This document shows positions 25,083 through 34,601 of a stretch of DNA of 64,000 nt, piece by piece (the stretch's first letter is position 1; the number at the start of each line of letters is the position of its first letter). The position numbers were made by a program, and so were the translations under genes. A model generated the notes under the pieces. The model was not told where the DNA came from. It worked only from the letters and a program-made list of their open reading frames with translations, and did no database searches. Source of the DNA: Ructibacterium sp965146665 (GTDB lineage: Bacteria; Bacillota; Clostridia; Monoglobales; Monoglobaceae); the NCBI GenBank assembly GCA_965146665.1, contig CBCTHE010000003.1, positions 62,001-126,000 of the forward strand, written 5' to 3'.

Positions 25083-25245
25083 CTTGTAAAAAGACTCCGG
25101 CGGTTTGATTCATGCTTCCGGAATCTCCATACCATAAGGTGTGGAACGGCGAGGCGTGTTCCTCTCCTATCATTCCTTTGCTCCGTGGATGGGAGATGTG
25201 TCAATTCGATTTGTGCCGGTGCGGAGCGGCGGAATGGAGATGAAA

Positions 25246-25965
25246 ATGAGAGTTCTTATATGGAATGAATTTATTCATGAAAAACAGCATGAAAACGTCA
25301 AGGAGATCTATCCTGACGGCATCCACGGCGCCCTTGCGGCGTTTTTGTCACAGGAACCGGATATGGAGGTCACAACCGCAACCCTGGACGATCCGGAGTG
25401 CGGTCTTACGGAAGAGGTTCTGGCCCAGACAGATGTTCTGCTCTGGTGGGGACACATGGGCCATGACCGGGTTCCGGACGAAACCGCGGCCAGGGTCAGA
25501 GATGAGGTGCTTAAGGGAATGGGCTTTATTGCACTGCATTCAGCGCATTTTTCAAAGCCCTTCCGGTATTTGATGGGAACCAGCTGCCGGCTCACCTGGC
25601 GTGAAAACGGAGATTCTGAGCGCGTCTGGGTGGTTGCTCCGTCCAGTCCTATCGCACAGGGGCTCGGCCGGTACTTTGTGCTTCCCCACGAGGAGGCCTA
25701 TGGTGAACACTTCGACATCCCAGAGCCGGACCGGCTGATCTTTATCGGTCACTTTGACGGCGGCGAGGTATTTCGGAGCGGCTGCTGTTATCACCGCGGA
25801 AATGGACGGGTATTTTATTTTCAGCCTGGACATGAGACCTATCCGACCTATTACATACCAGAGGTACAGACTGTAATCAAAAACGCGGTCCGCTGGGCCG
25901 CGCCGGTCCACAGGATTGACGCTATCACCTGTCCCCAGGTGGAGCCAGTCATTCCTATGGATTAA
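25246..25965 (+). CDS. ThuA-domain protein
   Basis: A 239-residue ThuA-like protein of the class I glutamine-amidotransferase-like fold. It begins MRVLIWNEFIHEKQHENV, with DVLLWWGHMGHDRV and GMGFIALHSAHFSKPFRYL in the middle and VFYFQPGHETYPTYY near the end, all typical of ThuA domains. The classic nucleophile Cys is replaced by Ser/Ala-type residues in LHSAHF, as in other ThuA proteins. The family occurs with sugar oxidation genes but its reaction is poorly known. GGAG lies 6 nt before ATG 25246. A terminator closes the operon. Confidence 0.82.
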   Translation: MRVLIWNEFIHEKQHENVKEIYPDGIHGALAAFLSQEPDMEVTTATLDDPECGLTEEVLAQTDVLLWWGHMGHDRVPDETAARVRDEVLKGMGFIALHSAHFSKPFRYLMGTSCRLTWRENGDSERVWVVAPSSPIAQGLGRYFVLPHEEAYGEHFDIPEPDRLIFIGHFDGGEVFRSGCCYHRGNGRVFYFQPGHETYPTYYIPEVQTVIKNAVRWAAPVHRIDAITCPQVEPVIPMD

Positions 25966-25979
25966 AACGGATCCATCAT

Positions 25980-26014
25980 TGCCCCCTGCCCTTTGCGGCA
26001 GAGGGCATTTTTTT
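25980..26014 (+). terminator. Terminator of the five-gene sugar operon
   Basis: TGCCCCCTGCC pairs with GGCAGAGGGCA with one mismatch and is followed by seven T residues. Confidence 0.85.
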
Positions 26015-26045
26015 ATGTGCAGGGGTTTTTTTCGGCGGCAAACTG

Positions 26046-26054
26046 TGATATAAT
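26046..26054 (+). promoter_or_regulatory. Extended -10 promoter element for folC
   Basis: TGATATAAT matches the extended -10 form TGnTATAAT. No clear -35 is present. It is 30 nt upstream of the folC start. Confidence 0.5.
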
Positions 26055-26084
26055 TTGGGAAAACACAATAAAAGAGGAATCCAT

Positions 26085-27329
26085 ATGAATTATGAAGAAG
26101 CGCTTCGCTATATCCATGAAACACCAAAGTTCAGCCGGGAGCTTGGCAACCGGCTGCTGAAAAAACTGCTCGGCTGCCTGGAAAATCCCCAGGAGGGTCT
26201 GCGCTTTATCCATATTGCCGGGACCAATGGAAAGGGGTCTGCTGCCGCAATGCTGGCGGAGATCCTGCGCTGCTCCGGGTTTCGTACCGGACTGTTTACC
26301 TCGCCTTATATTGAGCGTTTCAATGAGAGGATCCGTGTAGACGGGGCGGAGATCCCCGATACGGAGCTGGCCCGGATAATCACCAGGCTTCGGGATACGA
26401 TAGAAAAAGCAGACGCGCCGGTATCAGAATTTGCGCTGGATACAGCGGCGGCTTTCTGTTATTTCCAGGCTTGCGGCTGTGACGTTGTGGTACTGGAGAC
26501 CGGACTGGGCGGCAGACTGGACGCCACCAATGTCATTCGGGAAAATCTGGTTACAATTTTAACGTCCATTGGCCTTGACCACACGCAGTATTTGGGCGAA
26601 ACTATACAGGAGATCACGGCCGAAAAATGCGGTATCTTCAAGCCCGGCTGTCCGGTTGTCACGGCGCCCCGGCAGACGGCAGAGGCGATTGCTGTCATCC
26701 GGCGCCGGGCGGCGAAGATGGGGATTTTGCTGTATGAGACAGAACCGGCAGAAAAGGTGTCCGGCGGCGTGTGCATCCGCGGAACGGTTTATCCTCTGGG
26801 ACTGCAGGGGAGTTTTCAGGCGGACAACGCGGCCACGGCGGTGGAGGCGGTCCGTGTGCTTCGAAAGAGGGGAATGAACATCCCGGAAAGCGCGGTGCGG
26901 CGCGGCCTGGCACAGGTGAAGCATATGGCGCGGTTTGAACGCTTTGGAGATAAGGTTATTTTAGATGGCTGCCACAATGTCCAGGCGGCTGTGGAGCTGT
27001 GCAGTTCGCTTTCGGAATTGGAAAGACCCGTGTATCTCTGCACGGCCATGATGGAGGACAAGGATTATCAGGGGTGCGCCAGAATCCTGGCCAGAGCCGC
27101 GGCAGGTGTAGTTGCGACCCAGCTGGAGATGCCGCGGTGCTGTCCGGCGGCCTTGCTTGCACAGGCTTTTATGGCGTGCGGGATCCCCGCGGCGGCGGAA
27201 GCCAGTCCGGAGGCCGCCCTGGAAAAGGCGCTGGCCCTGGCCGGCAAAGAGGGCGTGGTATGTATCTGCGGATCCCTGTTTCTGGCCGGACGCCTTCGGC
27301 CTCTACTGAGAAAAAATATTGAGATTTAA
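26085..27329 (+). CDS. folC: Folylpolyglutamate synthase/dihydrofolate synthase
   Basis: A 414-residue Mur-ligase-type enzyme that adds glutamate to dihydropteroate and folates. HIAGTNGKGSAAAML (about residues 42-56) is the P-loop. FTSPYIERFNERI and VVLETGLGGRLDATN are diagnostic FolC segments, and LDGCHNVQAAVE near residue 290 is the C-terminal domain signature, where a His-Asn pair is usual. The start at 26085 has GAGGAA upstream. It stands alone, without other folate genes. Confidence 0.92.
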   Translation: MNYEEALRYIHETPKFSRELGNRLLKKLLGCLENPQEGLRFIHIAGTNGKGSAAAMLAEILRCSGFRTGLFTSPYIERFNERIRVDGAEIPDTELARIITRLRDTIEKADAPVSEFALDTAAAFCYFQACGCDVVVLETGLGGRLDATNVIRENLVTILTSIGLDHTQYLGETIQEITAEKCGIFKPGCPVVTAPRQTAEAIAVIRRRAAKMGILLYETEPAEKVSGGVCIRGTVYPLGLQGSFQADNAATAVEAVRVLRKRGMNIPESAVRRGLAQVKHMARFERFGDKVILDGCHNVQAAVELCSSLSELERPVYLCTAMMEDKDYQGCARILARAAAGVVATQLEMPRCCPAALLAQAFMACGIPAAAEASPEAALEKALALAGKEGVVCICGSLFLAGRLRPLLRKNIEI

Positions 27330-27374
27330 GCTATTTTTAAACCAAACCGCGTATACTCATTATGAGGTGATACC

Positions 27375-28253
27375 ATGAGAGGATGGAAAAAAATAGTCTG
27401 GCTTATATTGTTCTGCATGTTGTTCAGCGGCTGCGCCAGTCAAACGATACAGGAGCGGACCGCGGCCACACCCTTGGGAGAACTGCAGGCGGTGTTTCTG
27501 AAAATTGGGAAAGCGGATGCCGCTGTTCTGGTGACAGCCCATCATACAGTTCTGGTGGACACTGGTGAAGAGGAGGATGGCAAAGAGATCCTCTCCTATT
27601 TGAAAAAGAGAAATATCAACAGGATTGATGCGCTGATCCTGACCCATTTTGACAAGGACCATATGGGCGGAGCAGAGAAGGTGATGCGAGGGATTTCTGT
27701 GGATGCGGTATATCAGCCGGATTATATCAAGGACAGCGGCGCATACCGGAATTATCAGACCGCCTGTGAAGCGCTGTCTCTGGCCCCAAGGGCTGTGACA
27801 CAGAGAGAGACCCTGACCATGGACCAGGTTCAGATTGAAATTTTTCCGCCGGAACATAAATACAGCGGTCAGAACGCTGACAGCAATGCCATGAGCCTGG
27901 TGGTGAATGTGACCCATGGCAGTAACCGTCTGCTTTTGACGGGAGACGCCTCTGGGAAAAGACTTTCGGAACTGTTGGCGGAGGATTCGCTGGCGTGTAC
28001 CCTGTTAAAGGTTCCGCACCATGGACGGGAGGAGGAACAGACGCGGGACTTTCTGGCGGCAGCCGCGCCCACGTGCGCAGTTATCACTTGCTCACAGAAA
28101 AATCCCCCGGATGAAGCGGTGACACAACAGCTGAAGGCGCAGGGCTGTGCGGCATATCTGACCATGGACGGAGACATCGCCTGTATCAGCGATGGTTCCG
28201 GCCTCCGGATGATCCAGAAGGACAAGGGTACGTATTTTAAGTCCGGGAACTGA
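27375..28253 (+). CDS. Exported MBL-fold hydrolase, ComEC C-terminal-like lipoprotein
   Basis: A 292-residue metallo-beta-lactamase-fold protein. The signal peptide ends in the lipobox LFSGC (Cys about residue 17), predicting a lipoprotein on the outer face of the membrane. The core shows VDTGEEEDG, LTHFDKDHMGG (the HxxxDH metal motif with a Phe-Asp spacer), LLTGDAS and VPHHGREEE, a layout like the hydrolase domain at the end of ComEC. It may be a nuclease or phosphodiesterase at the surface; DNA uptake is possible but no competence genes are adjacent. GAGGTGA precedes the ATG. Confidence 0.85.
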   Translation: MRGWKKIVWLILFCMLFSGCASQTIQERTAATPLGELQAVFLKIGKADAAVLVTAHHTVLVDTGEEEDGKEILSYLKKRNINRIDALILTHFDKDHMGGAEKVMRGISVDAVYQPDYIKDSGAYRNYQTACEALSLAPRAVTQRETLTMDQVQIEIFPPEHKYSGQNADSNAMSLVVNVTHGSNRLLLTGDASGKRLSELLAEDSLACTLLKVPHHGREEEQTRDFLAAAAPTCAVITCSQKNPPDEAVTQQLKAQGCAAYLTMDGDIACISDGSGLRMIQKDKGTYFKSGN

Positions 28254-28359
28254 GTTGAGATGACTGCTTTTACCATGGACAGAATTACAGCTTTCACATA
28301 TGATATAAAAAGGGAATGAATAGAGTGGAAGGTAAAAATGCTAAAAAATGAAATAGGGG

Positions 28360-28388
28360 TTGACAAATCCGGAAAAAAACGCTATAAT
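28360..28388 (+). promoter_or_regulatory. Perfect consensus promoter of the riboswitch-controlled ATPase
   Basis: TTGACA, 17 nt, TATAAT, placed about 30 nt before the start of the riboswitch aptamer. Confidence 0.85.
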
Positions 28389-28410
28389 AACAAAAAATTA
28401 AATAATACTC

Positions 28411-28538
28411 ATACTTAAGGGAGTAGTTGAAAGCATACTGTCAACATCACGGCTTTTGCCTGGCAGGATGCACCGAAGCGGTAACAAGACTTTCGTATGA
28501 TCGTACATTGATGCGGTCATACTGAAAGTCTTTTTTGT
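28411..28538 (+). ncRNA. yybP-ykoY (Mn2+) riboswitch with intrinsic terminator
   Basis: The leader of the P-type ATPase shows the conserved yybP-ykoY pieces: AAGGGAGTAG (28417-28426), GTCAACATCAC (28440-28450) and CACCGAAGCGG (28471-28481). The expression platform is a long hairpin, AGACTTTC (28488-28495) pairing with GAAAGTCT (28524-28531) plus inner pairs, followed by TTTTTT. The 5' arm of this terminator directly adjoins the aptamer, so Mn2+ binding would prevent terminator folding and turn the gene on. GCTTTTGCC inside the aptamer is also complementary to GGCAAAAGC (28553-28561) beyond the terminator, a possible alternative pairing. The remaining 28562-28663 shows nothing further. Confidence 0.85.
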
Positions 28539-28663
28539 TTTAGGCAGCTCCCGGCAAAAGCGTAGGAATGGGTAACATTTAATACATAAATGGAACCTTG
28601 TGCATATGTCCCTGTCCCCGGCGGGCAGTATCAGTATGAGGAAAAGGTGAAAGGAGCAGCATT

Positions 28664-31261
28664 ATGGAGGAATTCAAAAAAAGCGGTGAAGCGGTCTTAA
28701 GAGACTTGAAGACAAACAGCGAGGGGCTGTCCGGTCAGGAGGCCGCCCAAAGGCTGGAGCGGTATGGAAAAAACGGTCTAGCGGAGGGAAAACGAAAGGG
28801 GATGATTCAGGTATTCCTGGAACAGTTCAAGGACCTGCTGATTGCCATTTTGATTGTGGCCGGTATTGTCTCAATGTTTTCCGGACAGTTTGAGAGCACC
28901 ATCGTAATCTTTGCCGTCATTGTCCTCAACGCTGTTTTGGGTACGATTCAGCATTTCAAGGCGGAAAAATCCCTGGCAAGTCTGAAAGAACTGTCCTCTC
29001 CCACAGCCAAGGTTATGCGCGATGATATCAAGCTTGAAGTGCGCTCAGAGGACCTGGTGCCAGGGGATATTCTCATTCTGGAAGCCGGCGATCTGGTGAC
29101 GGCGGATGCCAGAATACTCGAAAACTATTCACTGAAGGTGAACGAGAGCTCTCTGACCGGTGAGTCTGAACCCGTGGAAAAAACAACCGGCGCCATAGAC
29201 GGAGAAAAGGTGGCGCTGGGGGATCGGAAAAACATGGTCTTTTCCGGCTCTCTGGTCACCTATGGGCGAGCCGTGGCCGTGGTTACGGCCACCGGCATGG
29301 AGACAGAGCTGGGGAAGATTGCAGGCTTGCTGAACCGCACTGCGCAGCGTCGGACGCCGCTGCAGATCACTCTGGATCATTTCAGCCAGAAGCTCGCCTT
29401 GGTGATCATTGGAATCTGCTTTGTGGTCTTTGGCCTTTCTCTGTATCGGCAGATGCCGATTCTGGATGCCCTGCTGTTCGCCGTGGCGCTGGCTGTTGCC
29501 GCCATTCCGGAAGCACTCAGCTCCATTGTGACCATAGTTCTCGCCATGGGAACACAAAAGATGGCACGGGAGAACGCGGTCATGAAGGATCTGAAAGCGG
29601 TGGAGAGTCTTGGCAGCGTTTCTGTGATCTGCTCGGATAAGACCGGCACGCTGACCCAGAACCGGATGGAGGTACAGGAGATGTACGCAGGCGGCCGCCT
29701 GTTTCGTCAGGAGACGCTGGATCTGAAGCATGCGGCTGAATACATGCTGCTCAAGGAAGCCATCCTTGTCAATGACGCCACAGTGTCTGACGGCAAGGAA
29801 ATTGGTGATCCTACCGAGACAGCCCTGGTACAGCTGGCCGCGAAATTTGGCGTTGACGCGCCCTCCTATCGGAGCCAGCATCCGAGACTGGGTGAACTGG
29901 CGTTTGATTCGGACCGAAAGCTCATGAGTACCGTTCACCGGATGGAAGGGGAGAATGTGATCTGTACCAAAGGCGCCATGGATGTTTTGATGGGACGCAT
30001 CACACATATTATGACTGCGGATGGAGTTGTGCCGTTTAACGATACCCACCGCCGTGAAATTGAGGATACCAACCGGATGTTGTCCGAAAAGGGGCTCCGG
30101 GTTCTGTGTTTCGCGGTATGTTCGCTTGGGGAACAGGAGGCGGTTTCCCTTGCCGACGAAAAGGATTATACCTTTGTGGGGCTCATATCCATGATGGATC
30201 CTCCCCGGGAGGAAGCTGTTCAGGCTGTGGCAGACGCCAAAAAAGGAGGCGTCAGAACGGTCATGATAACCGGGGATCACAAGATCACAGCGGCGGCCAT
30301 TGCGGCGCAGATCGGCATTTTAGAGCCAGGAGACCTAGCGGTGGAGGGGACGGAGCTTGACGGTATGACGGATCAGGAACTGTCGGAAAAGCTTGAGCGC
30401 ATCCGTGTCTATGCCCGGGTGTCTCCGGAGCATAAAATCCGCATTGTGGATATGTGGCAGCGAAAGGGCAATATTGTGTCCATGACAGGGGATGGGGTCA
30501 ATGATGCCCCCGCTCTGAAGCAGGCGGATATTGGTGTTGCCATGGGGATTACAGGGACTGAGGTGGCAAAAGACGCGGCTTCCATGATTCTCGCAGACGA
30601 TAATTTTGCCACGATCGTGAAGGCTGTGGTCAATGGACGAAGCGTGTATGAGAATATTAAGAATGCCATTCAGTTTCTGCTCTCCGGCAACGCCGCCGGG
30701 ATCCTCTGCGTGCTGTTCACCTCTCTGGCTGGGCTTGCCGTGCCTTTTATGCCGGTTCATCTGCTGTTTATCAACCTGCTGACCGACAGTCTTCCCGCTA
30801 TTGCCATCGGGATGGAGCCCGCCCGGAAGGGTCTGCTGAACCGGCCGCCCCGCAACCCAAAGGAATCCATTTTAAATCGGAAAACCCTTGCAAGAATTGG
30901 TGTTCAGGGAGCCTTGATCGGAGGCTTCACCATGGCCGCGTATTTTATTGGCCTGCAAACCGGCACGGCGGCCGCCAGCACTATGGCCTTTGCCACGCTG
31001 ACACTGGCACGGCTGTTCCATGGCTTTAACTGCCGGGGCGAGGAGTCCATTTTCCGGCTGAAATTGCACACCAATCAATACAGTGTCGGCGCTTTTCTGC
31101 TCGGCGTACTGCTTTTGGCGGGGGTTCTGTTTATTCCAGCCCTGGAAGGGCTGTTTATGGTAAGTCCGCTTTCTGGGCCGCAGACCGGATGGATTGTACT
31201 GCTGGCCTTTGTGCCCACCGTGCTGATTCAGATTTGGAAAGTTCTGCGCGCGAACAGATAA
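28664..31261 (+). CDS. P-type cation-transporting ATPase (Mn2+/Ca2+ efflux type)
   Basis: An 865-residue P2A-type ATPase. NESSLTGESEPVEK (TGES actuator, about 160-173), SVICSDKTGTLTQNRM (phosphorylated Asp near residue 325) and VSMTGDGVNDAPALKQAD (hinge, about 605-622) are all intact. Helix M4 reads AAIPEALSSIVTIVLAMG and M6 reads NLLTDSLPAIAIGMEP, as in bacterial Ca2+/Mn2+ pumps of the YoaB/PacL group. The Mn2+ riboswitch upstream argues that excess manganese is a physiological substrate. AAAGGAG precedes the ATG. A 20-bp hairpin ends the gene. Confidence 0.92.
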   Translation: MEEFKKSGEAVLRDLKTNSEGLSGQEAAQRLERYGKNGLAEGKRKGMIQVFLEQFKDLLIAILIVAGIVSMFSGQFESTIVIFAVIVLNAVLGTIQHFKAEKSLASLKELSSPTAKVMRDDIKLEVRSEDLVPGDILILEAGDLVTADARILENYSLKVNESSLTGESEPVEKTTGAIDGEKVALGDRKNMVFSGSLVTYGRAVAVVTATGMETELGKIAGLLNRTAQRRTPLQITLDHFSQKLALVIIGICFVVFGLSLYRQMPILDALLFAVALAVAAIPEALSSIVTIVLAMGTQKMARENAVMKDLKAVESLGSVSVICSDKTGTLTQNRMEVQEMYAGGRLFRQETLDLKHAAEYMLLKEAILVNDATVSDGKEIGDPTETALVQLAAKFGVDAPSYRSQHPRLGELAFDSDRKLMSTVHRMEGENVICTKGAMDVLMGRITHIMTADGVVPFNDTHRREIEDTNRMLSEKGLRVLCFAVCSLGEQEAVSLADEKDYTFVGLISMMDPPREEAVQAVADAKKGGVRTVMITGDHKITAAAIAAQIGILEPGDLAVEGTELDGMTDQELSEKLERIRVYARVSPEHKIRIVDMWQRKGNIVSMTGDGVNDAPALKQADIGVAMGITGTEVAKDAASMILADDNFATIVKAVVNGRSVYENIKNAIQFLLSGNAAGILCVLFTSLAGLAVPFMPVHLLFINLLTDSLPAIAIGMEPARKGLLNRPPRNPKESILNRKTLARIGVQGALIGGFTMAAYFIGLQTGTAAASTMAFATLTLARLFHGFNCRGEESIFRLKLHTNQYSVGAFLLGVLLLAGVLFIPALEGLFMVSPLSGPQTGWIVLLAFVPTVLIQIWKVLRANR

Positions 31262-31263
31262 CG

Positions 31264-31316
31264 CATTTGAAAAGGACCTGCGGTCTATTCCGCAGGTCCT
31301 TTTCAAATGATCGTTT
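31264..31316. terminator. 20-bp perfect hairpin between convergent ATPase and malQ genes
   Basis: 31264-31283 pairs perfectly with 31290-31309 around a 6-nt loop. T-runs inside the stem and ATCGTTT after it allow termination on both strands. Confidence 0.75.
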
Positions 31317-32793
31317 ACCGGCTGTAGATTTGACAGAGGCGGCGCAGTTTTTCGGCCAGTCCGCCGCTGAGGCAGTTCATGTCACGCATACGCCACTGCC
31401 AGTTTCCGCCAAGGGTTGAGGGGGTATTCATTCTGGCGCCGGTCCCCAGCCCAAGAAGATCCTGCAGGGTGAAGATCACCGTATCGGCGGGCGAGGCCAG
31501 CATGGTTTGCACAAAGCCCCACTGAATGCTCTGATCCTGGGTCCGCATGTAATCCAGGGCAAATTCCCGGACCGTCTGACTTTCCTGTTCGAACCATCCG
31601 CGCAGGGTATCGTTGTCATGAGTTCCGATATAAGCCACAGCGTTTTTCGGATAGTTGTGGGGGAGATACTCGCTGTTCTCTCCAGGAGTCAGCCCAAACT
31701 GTACGACCTTCATACCCGGAAATCCCGTCTCCCGCAGAAGCTCGCGCACGGCATCGTCCAGAGAGCCCAAATCCTCGGCAATGATGGGCAGTCCTGCGCC
31801 GAGTGCGGTGCGCAGGGCATCAAAGAAGCTTTTGCCCGGACCTTTGACCCATTCCCCAATTACCGCGTCCTTCATGCCATAGGGAATGGAGTAGAAGGCG
31901 GAAAAACCGCGGAAATGGTCGATCCGGACAATGTCGTACATGGAGAGCGCCGCCCGTACCCGCTCGATCCACCACTCATAGCCCTGGTTCTTGAGTGCAT
32001 CCCAGTCATAAAGGGGATTGCCCCAAAGCTGCCCTTTGGGCGCAAAGTAATCCGGCGGGCAACCGGCAACCTTGATGGGGTGCCGGTCTCCGTCCAGCTG
32101 GAGCACCTCGTTATGCGCCCAGGCGTCCGCGCTGTCTTCGGCCACATAGATGGGGATATCGCCGATCATTTGAATTCCGCGGCAGTGGGCATATTCTTTC
32201 AGAGCATTCCACTGCTGAAAAAAGCGGTACTGGACATAGATCCAAAATTCTATGTCGTCCACAAGCCTGTCAAAAGCGGCTGTGATAGCCTCTGGTTTCC
32301 GGCATTTCAGATCCGGTTCCCACTCCTGATAGGAGCGCAGGCCATGCTCTTCTTTGAGTGCCATATACATGGCATAGTTTTCGGCCCAATAGGCGTTCTG
32401 AGAACGGAACTGCAGCAGTGCGTTTCGCAGACGCCCGCGGTCATTCTGCCAGGCTTTTTTTAAAACGCCGAACCGCTGCTTGAACACTGCTTCATAGTCC
32501 ACGGCCTCCGGATTATCCCCCCACATCAGGCCGTCATAGTCGGATTTCTGCAGAGAGCCTTCCTCAGCCAGCAGGTCAAAATCAATAAAATAGGGATTGC
32601 CGGCAAAAGTAGAAAAGGACTGATATGGAGAGTCCCCGTAGCTGGTGGGGCCCACGGGCAGGAGCTGCCAATACTTTTGGCCGGCTTGCTCCAGAAAATC
32701 CACAAAAGCATAGGCCTCTTTTCCCATGGTTCCGATGCCGTATGGTGACGGCAGAGATGAGAGATGGAGGAGGATGCCGCTTCCGCGCTGCAT
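31315..32793 (-). CDS. malQ: 4-alpha-glucanotransferase (amylomaltase)
   Basis: A 492-residue GH77 enzyme that transfers alpha-1,4-glucan segments between maltodextrins. N-terminal RGSGILLHLSSLPSPYGIG is the family signature. IVRIDHFRGFSAFYSIP carries the catalytic nucleophile Asp. IAEDLGSLDD contains the acid/base Glu, and IGTHDNDTLRGW the third catalytic Asp. Length is normal. No other maltose genes surround it, so it may serve glycogen or dextrin turnover in general. Confidence 0.94.
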   Translation of the reverse strand: MQRGSGILLHLSSLPSPYGIGTMGKEAYAFVDFLEQAGQKYWQLLPVGPTSYGDSPYQSFSTFAGNPYFIDFDLLAEEGSLQKSDYDGLMWGDNPEAVDYEAVFKQRFGVLKKAWQNDRGRLRNALLQFRSQNAYWAENYAMYMALKEEHGLRSYQEWEPDLKCRKPEAITAAFDRLVDDIEFWIYVQYRFFQQWNALKEYAHCRGIQMIGDIPIYVAEDSADAWAHNEVLQLDGDRHPIKVAGCPPDYFAPKGQLWGNPLYDWDALKNQGYEWWIERVRAALSMYDIVRIDHFRGFSAFYSIPYGMKDAVIGEWVKGPGKSFFDALRTALGAGLPIIAEDLGSLDDAVRELLRETGFPGMKVVQFGLTPGENSEYLPHNYPKNAVAYIGTHDNDTLRGWFEQESQTVREFALDYMRTQDQSIQWGFVQTMLASPADTVIFTLQDLLGLGTGARMNTPSTLGGNWQWRMRDMNCLSGGLAEKLRRLCQIYSR

Positions 32794-32838
32794 AGTATCA
32801 TCTTCTTTCTGAATTTTTAGCCTTTTTAGCCGTCAGGC

Positions 32839-34557
32839 TCAGAGCTGGCTGAGTTTGCTGTACATGCTTTCAGGATCTGCCAAAAGCTCTGCATGAGTGC
32901 CCATCTCGGCGATCCGCCCATCGGAAATCACGGCAATTTTGTCACAGTTCCGAATGGTGGAGAGACGATGAGCGATAATGATGGTGGTTCGATTTTGAAT
33001 CACGTTTTCGATTGCTGTATGAATCAGTTTCTCGGTGGTGTTGTCCACTGCCGCGGTTGCTTCGTCCAGAATCAGAATCGGTTTGTCGCGCAGGATCGCG
33101 CGGGCGATGGAGAGACGCTGTTTCTGGCCGCCCGAGAGCTTGACACCCCGTTCGCCGATAATGGTATTATAGCCGTCCGGCATCTCAATGATAAAGCTGT
33201 GGGCATTGGCAATCTTGGCGGCCCGAATAATCTCGTCCTCCGTGGGATGTTCGACACCGTACGCGATGTTTTCGGCCACTGTGCCATGAAAGAGAAAGAC
33301 ATCCTGCAGAACAATGCTGACATTGTCCCGGAGAGAGCGGAAACTCAAATCCCGCAGATCGTGTCCGTCCAATGTGACCGAGCCGGAGTCCGGATCATAG
33401 AACCGTGTGATCAGGCTGGCAATGGTGGTTTTCCCGCCGCCTGTCGGGCCCACCAGAGCTACCTTTTCGCCGGGTGCAATGTGAAGGTTCACATGCTCCA
33501 GCACAGCATTGTTTTTTTCGTAGGAGAAGCACACGTCCCGCAGGGTGATTTCTCCTTTGACATTGGTGATGTCAAGAGGCGCGGCCTTTTCCTTGACCTG
33601 GGATTCTACGCTGAAAAGATCCAGCACACGCTCGCCGGCGGCCAGGGAGTTCTGAAGATCCTCACTGATGCGCGCAAAGGCACTGATGGGCGTGTAAAGC
33701 ATGTTCAGATAGAGGACAAATTTTACAATTTCCGAGGATCGGATCCCGCCCGCGGCCGCCAGAACGCCGCCGGCGGCAATCACCAGAGCAACTCCGAACT
33801 GGTTGAAAAATCCGATCATGGGGTGAAAGACCGCGCTTTTCTTTAGAGCACTGAGGTTCAGGTCTGTAAAGGTTTGGGACACGGAGCGGACCCGGTCATA
33901 TTCATAGTCCTGCTTGTTAAAGATGGTGATTTCCTTGATTCCGGAGAGATCATCCTGGACAATTCCCATAAGTTCCGCAGTCTTTTGATGGGCCGTTTTG
34001 AACTGAGGGCGTACCCGTTTTGCAAAATAAAAGGTCGAGATGAGAATCAGCGGAATCACAATCATGGCAACAAGGGCCAGCATGACGTTTTGCGCAAAAA
34101 GAATCGCCATGATGGTGGAGAAGAGCAGAACATCCAGAATTACCTCAGGACCGGCGTGTGCGATCAGCAGTTCGAGCACATTGGTGTCAGAGAGAATCTG
34201 GCTCATGAGCTGGCCAGTCTGTTTATCCTGAAAAAAGCCCATGGAAAGCCGCTGTACATGGTCAAAAAGGCGGGCGCGGATGTCATGGATACTGCGCCAT
34301 GCCGCCACATGGGAAAAATAGGAACGCAGTCCCTGCGTCAGGGCCTGAAGTGCGGCCAAAAACAGGAGCAGTACGCCCGCCTTGACCGATTCCCGGGCCA
34401 GATTTGGCACCTGATCCTCTACGAGGTTGAGAAAGTTGCCAATCAGATTTGGCGCAAAGACCTGAGAAAGAATCTGCAGGATCATACAGACGCCAACGAT
34501 CACAAAGCACCAGGTATATTTTTTCGTCATTTTGAAGATTCCGATAAAGGTTTTCAT
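32839..34557 (-). CDS. ABC exporter, fused permease and ATPase
   Basis: A 572-residue type IV (B-family) ABC half-transporter. Six membrane helices lie in about residues 15-310. The ATPase domain shows the P-loop GPTGGGKTT, Q-loop VLQDVFLFHG, signature LSGGQKQR, Walker B ILILDEATAAVD and H-loop IIAHRLST. It must form a homodimer or pair with another half; no second half lies next to it. Such exporters move lipids, peptides or drugs; the substrate is unknown. AAGGAGG precedes the ATG. It ends 46 bp before the malQ start on the same strand, so the two may be co-transcribed. Confidence 0.9.
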   Translation of the reverse strand: MKTFIGIFKMTKKYTWCFVIVGVCMILQILSQVFAPNLIGNFLNLVEDQVPNLARESVKAGVLLLFLAALQALTQGLRSYFSHVAAWRSIHDIRARLFDHVQRLSMGFFQDKQTGQLMSQILSDTNVLELLIAHAGPEVILDVLLFSTIMAILFAQNVMLALVAMIVIPLILISTFYFAKRVRPQFKTAHQKTAELMGIVQDDLSGIKEITIFNKQDYEYDRVRSVSQTFTDLNLSALKKSAVFHPMIGFFNQFGVALVIAAGGVLAAAGGIRSSEIVKFVLYLNMLYTPISAFARISEDLQNSLAAGERVLDLFSVESQVKEKAAPLDITNVKGEITLRDVCFSYEKNNAVLEHVNLHIAPGEKVALVGPTGGGKTTIASLITRFYDPDSGSVTLDGHDLRDLSFRSLRDNVSIVLQDVFLFHGTVAENIAYGVEHPTEDEIIRAAKIANAHSFIIEMPDGYNTIIGERGVKLSGGQKQRLSIARAILRDKPILILDEATAAVDNTTEKLIHTAIENVIQNRTTIIIAHRLSTIRNCDKIAVISDGRIAEMGTHAELLADPESMYSKLSQL

Positions 34558-34601
34558 GGGACCTCCTTAACTAGTATATGCAGAAAATTACAGATATCAT
34601 C

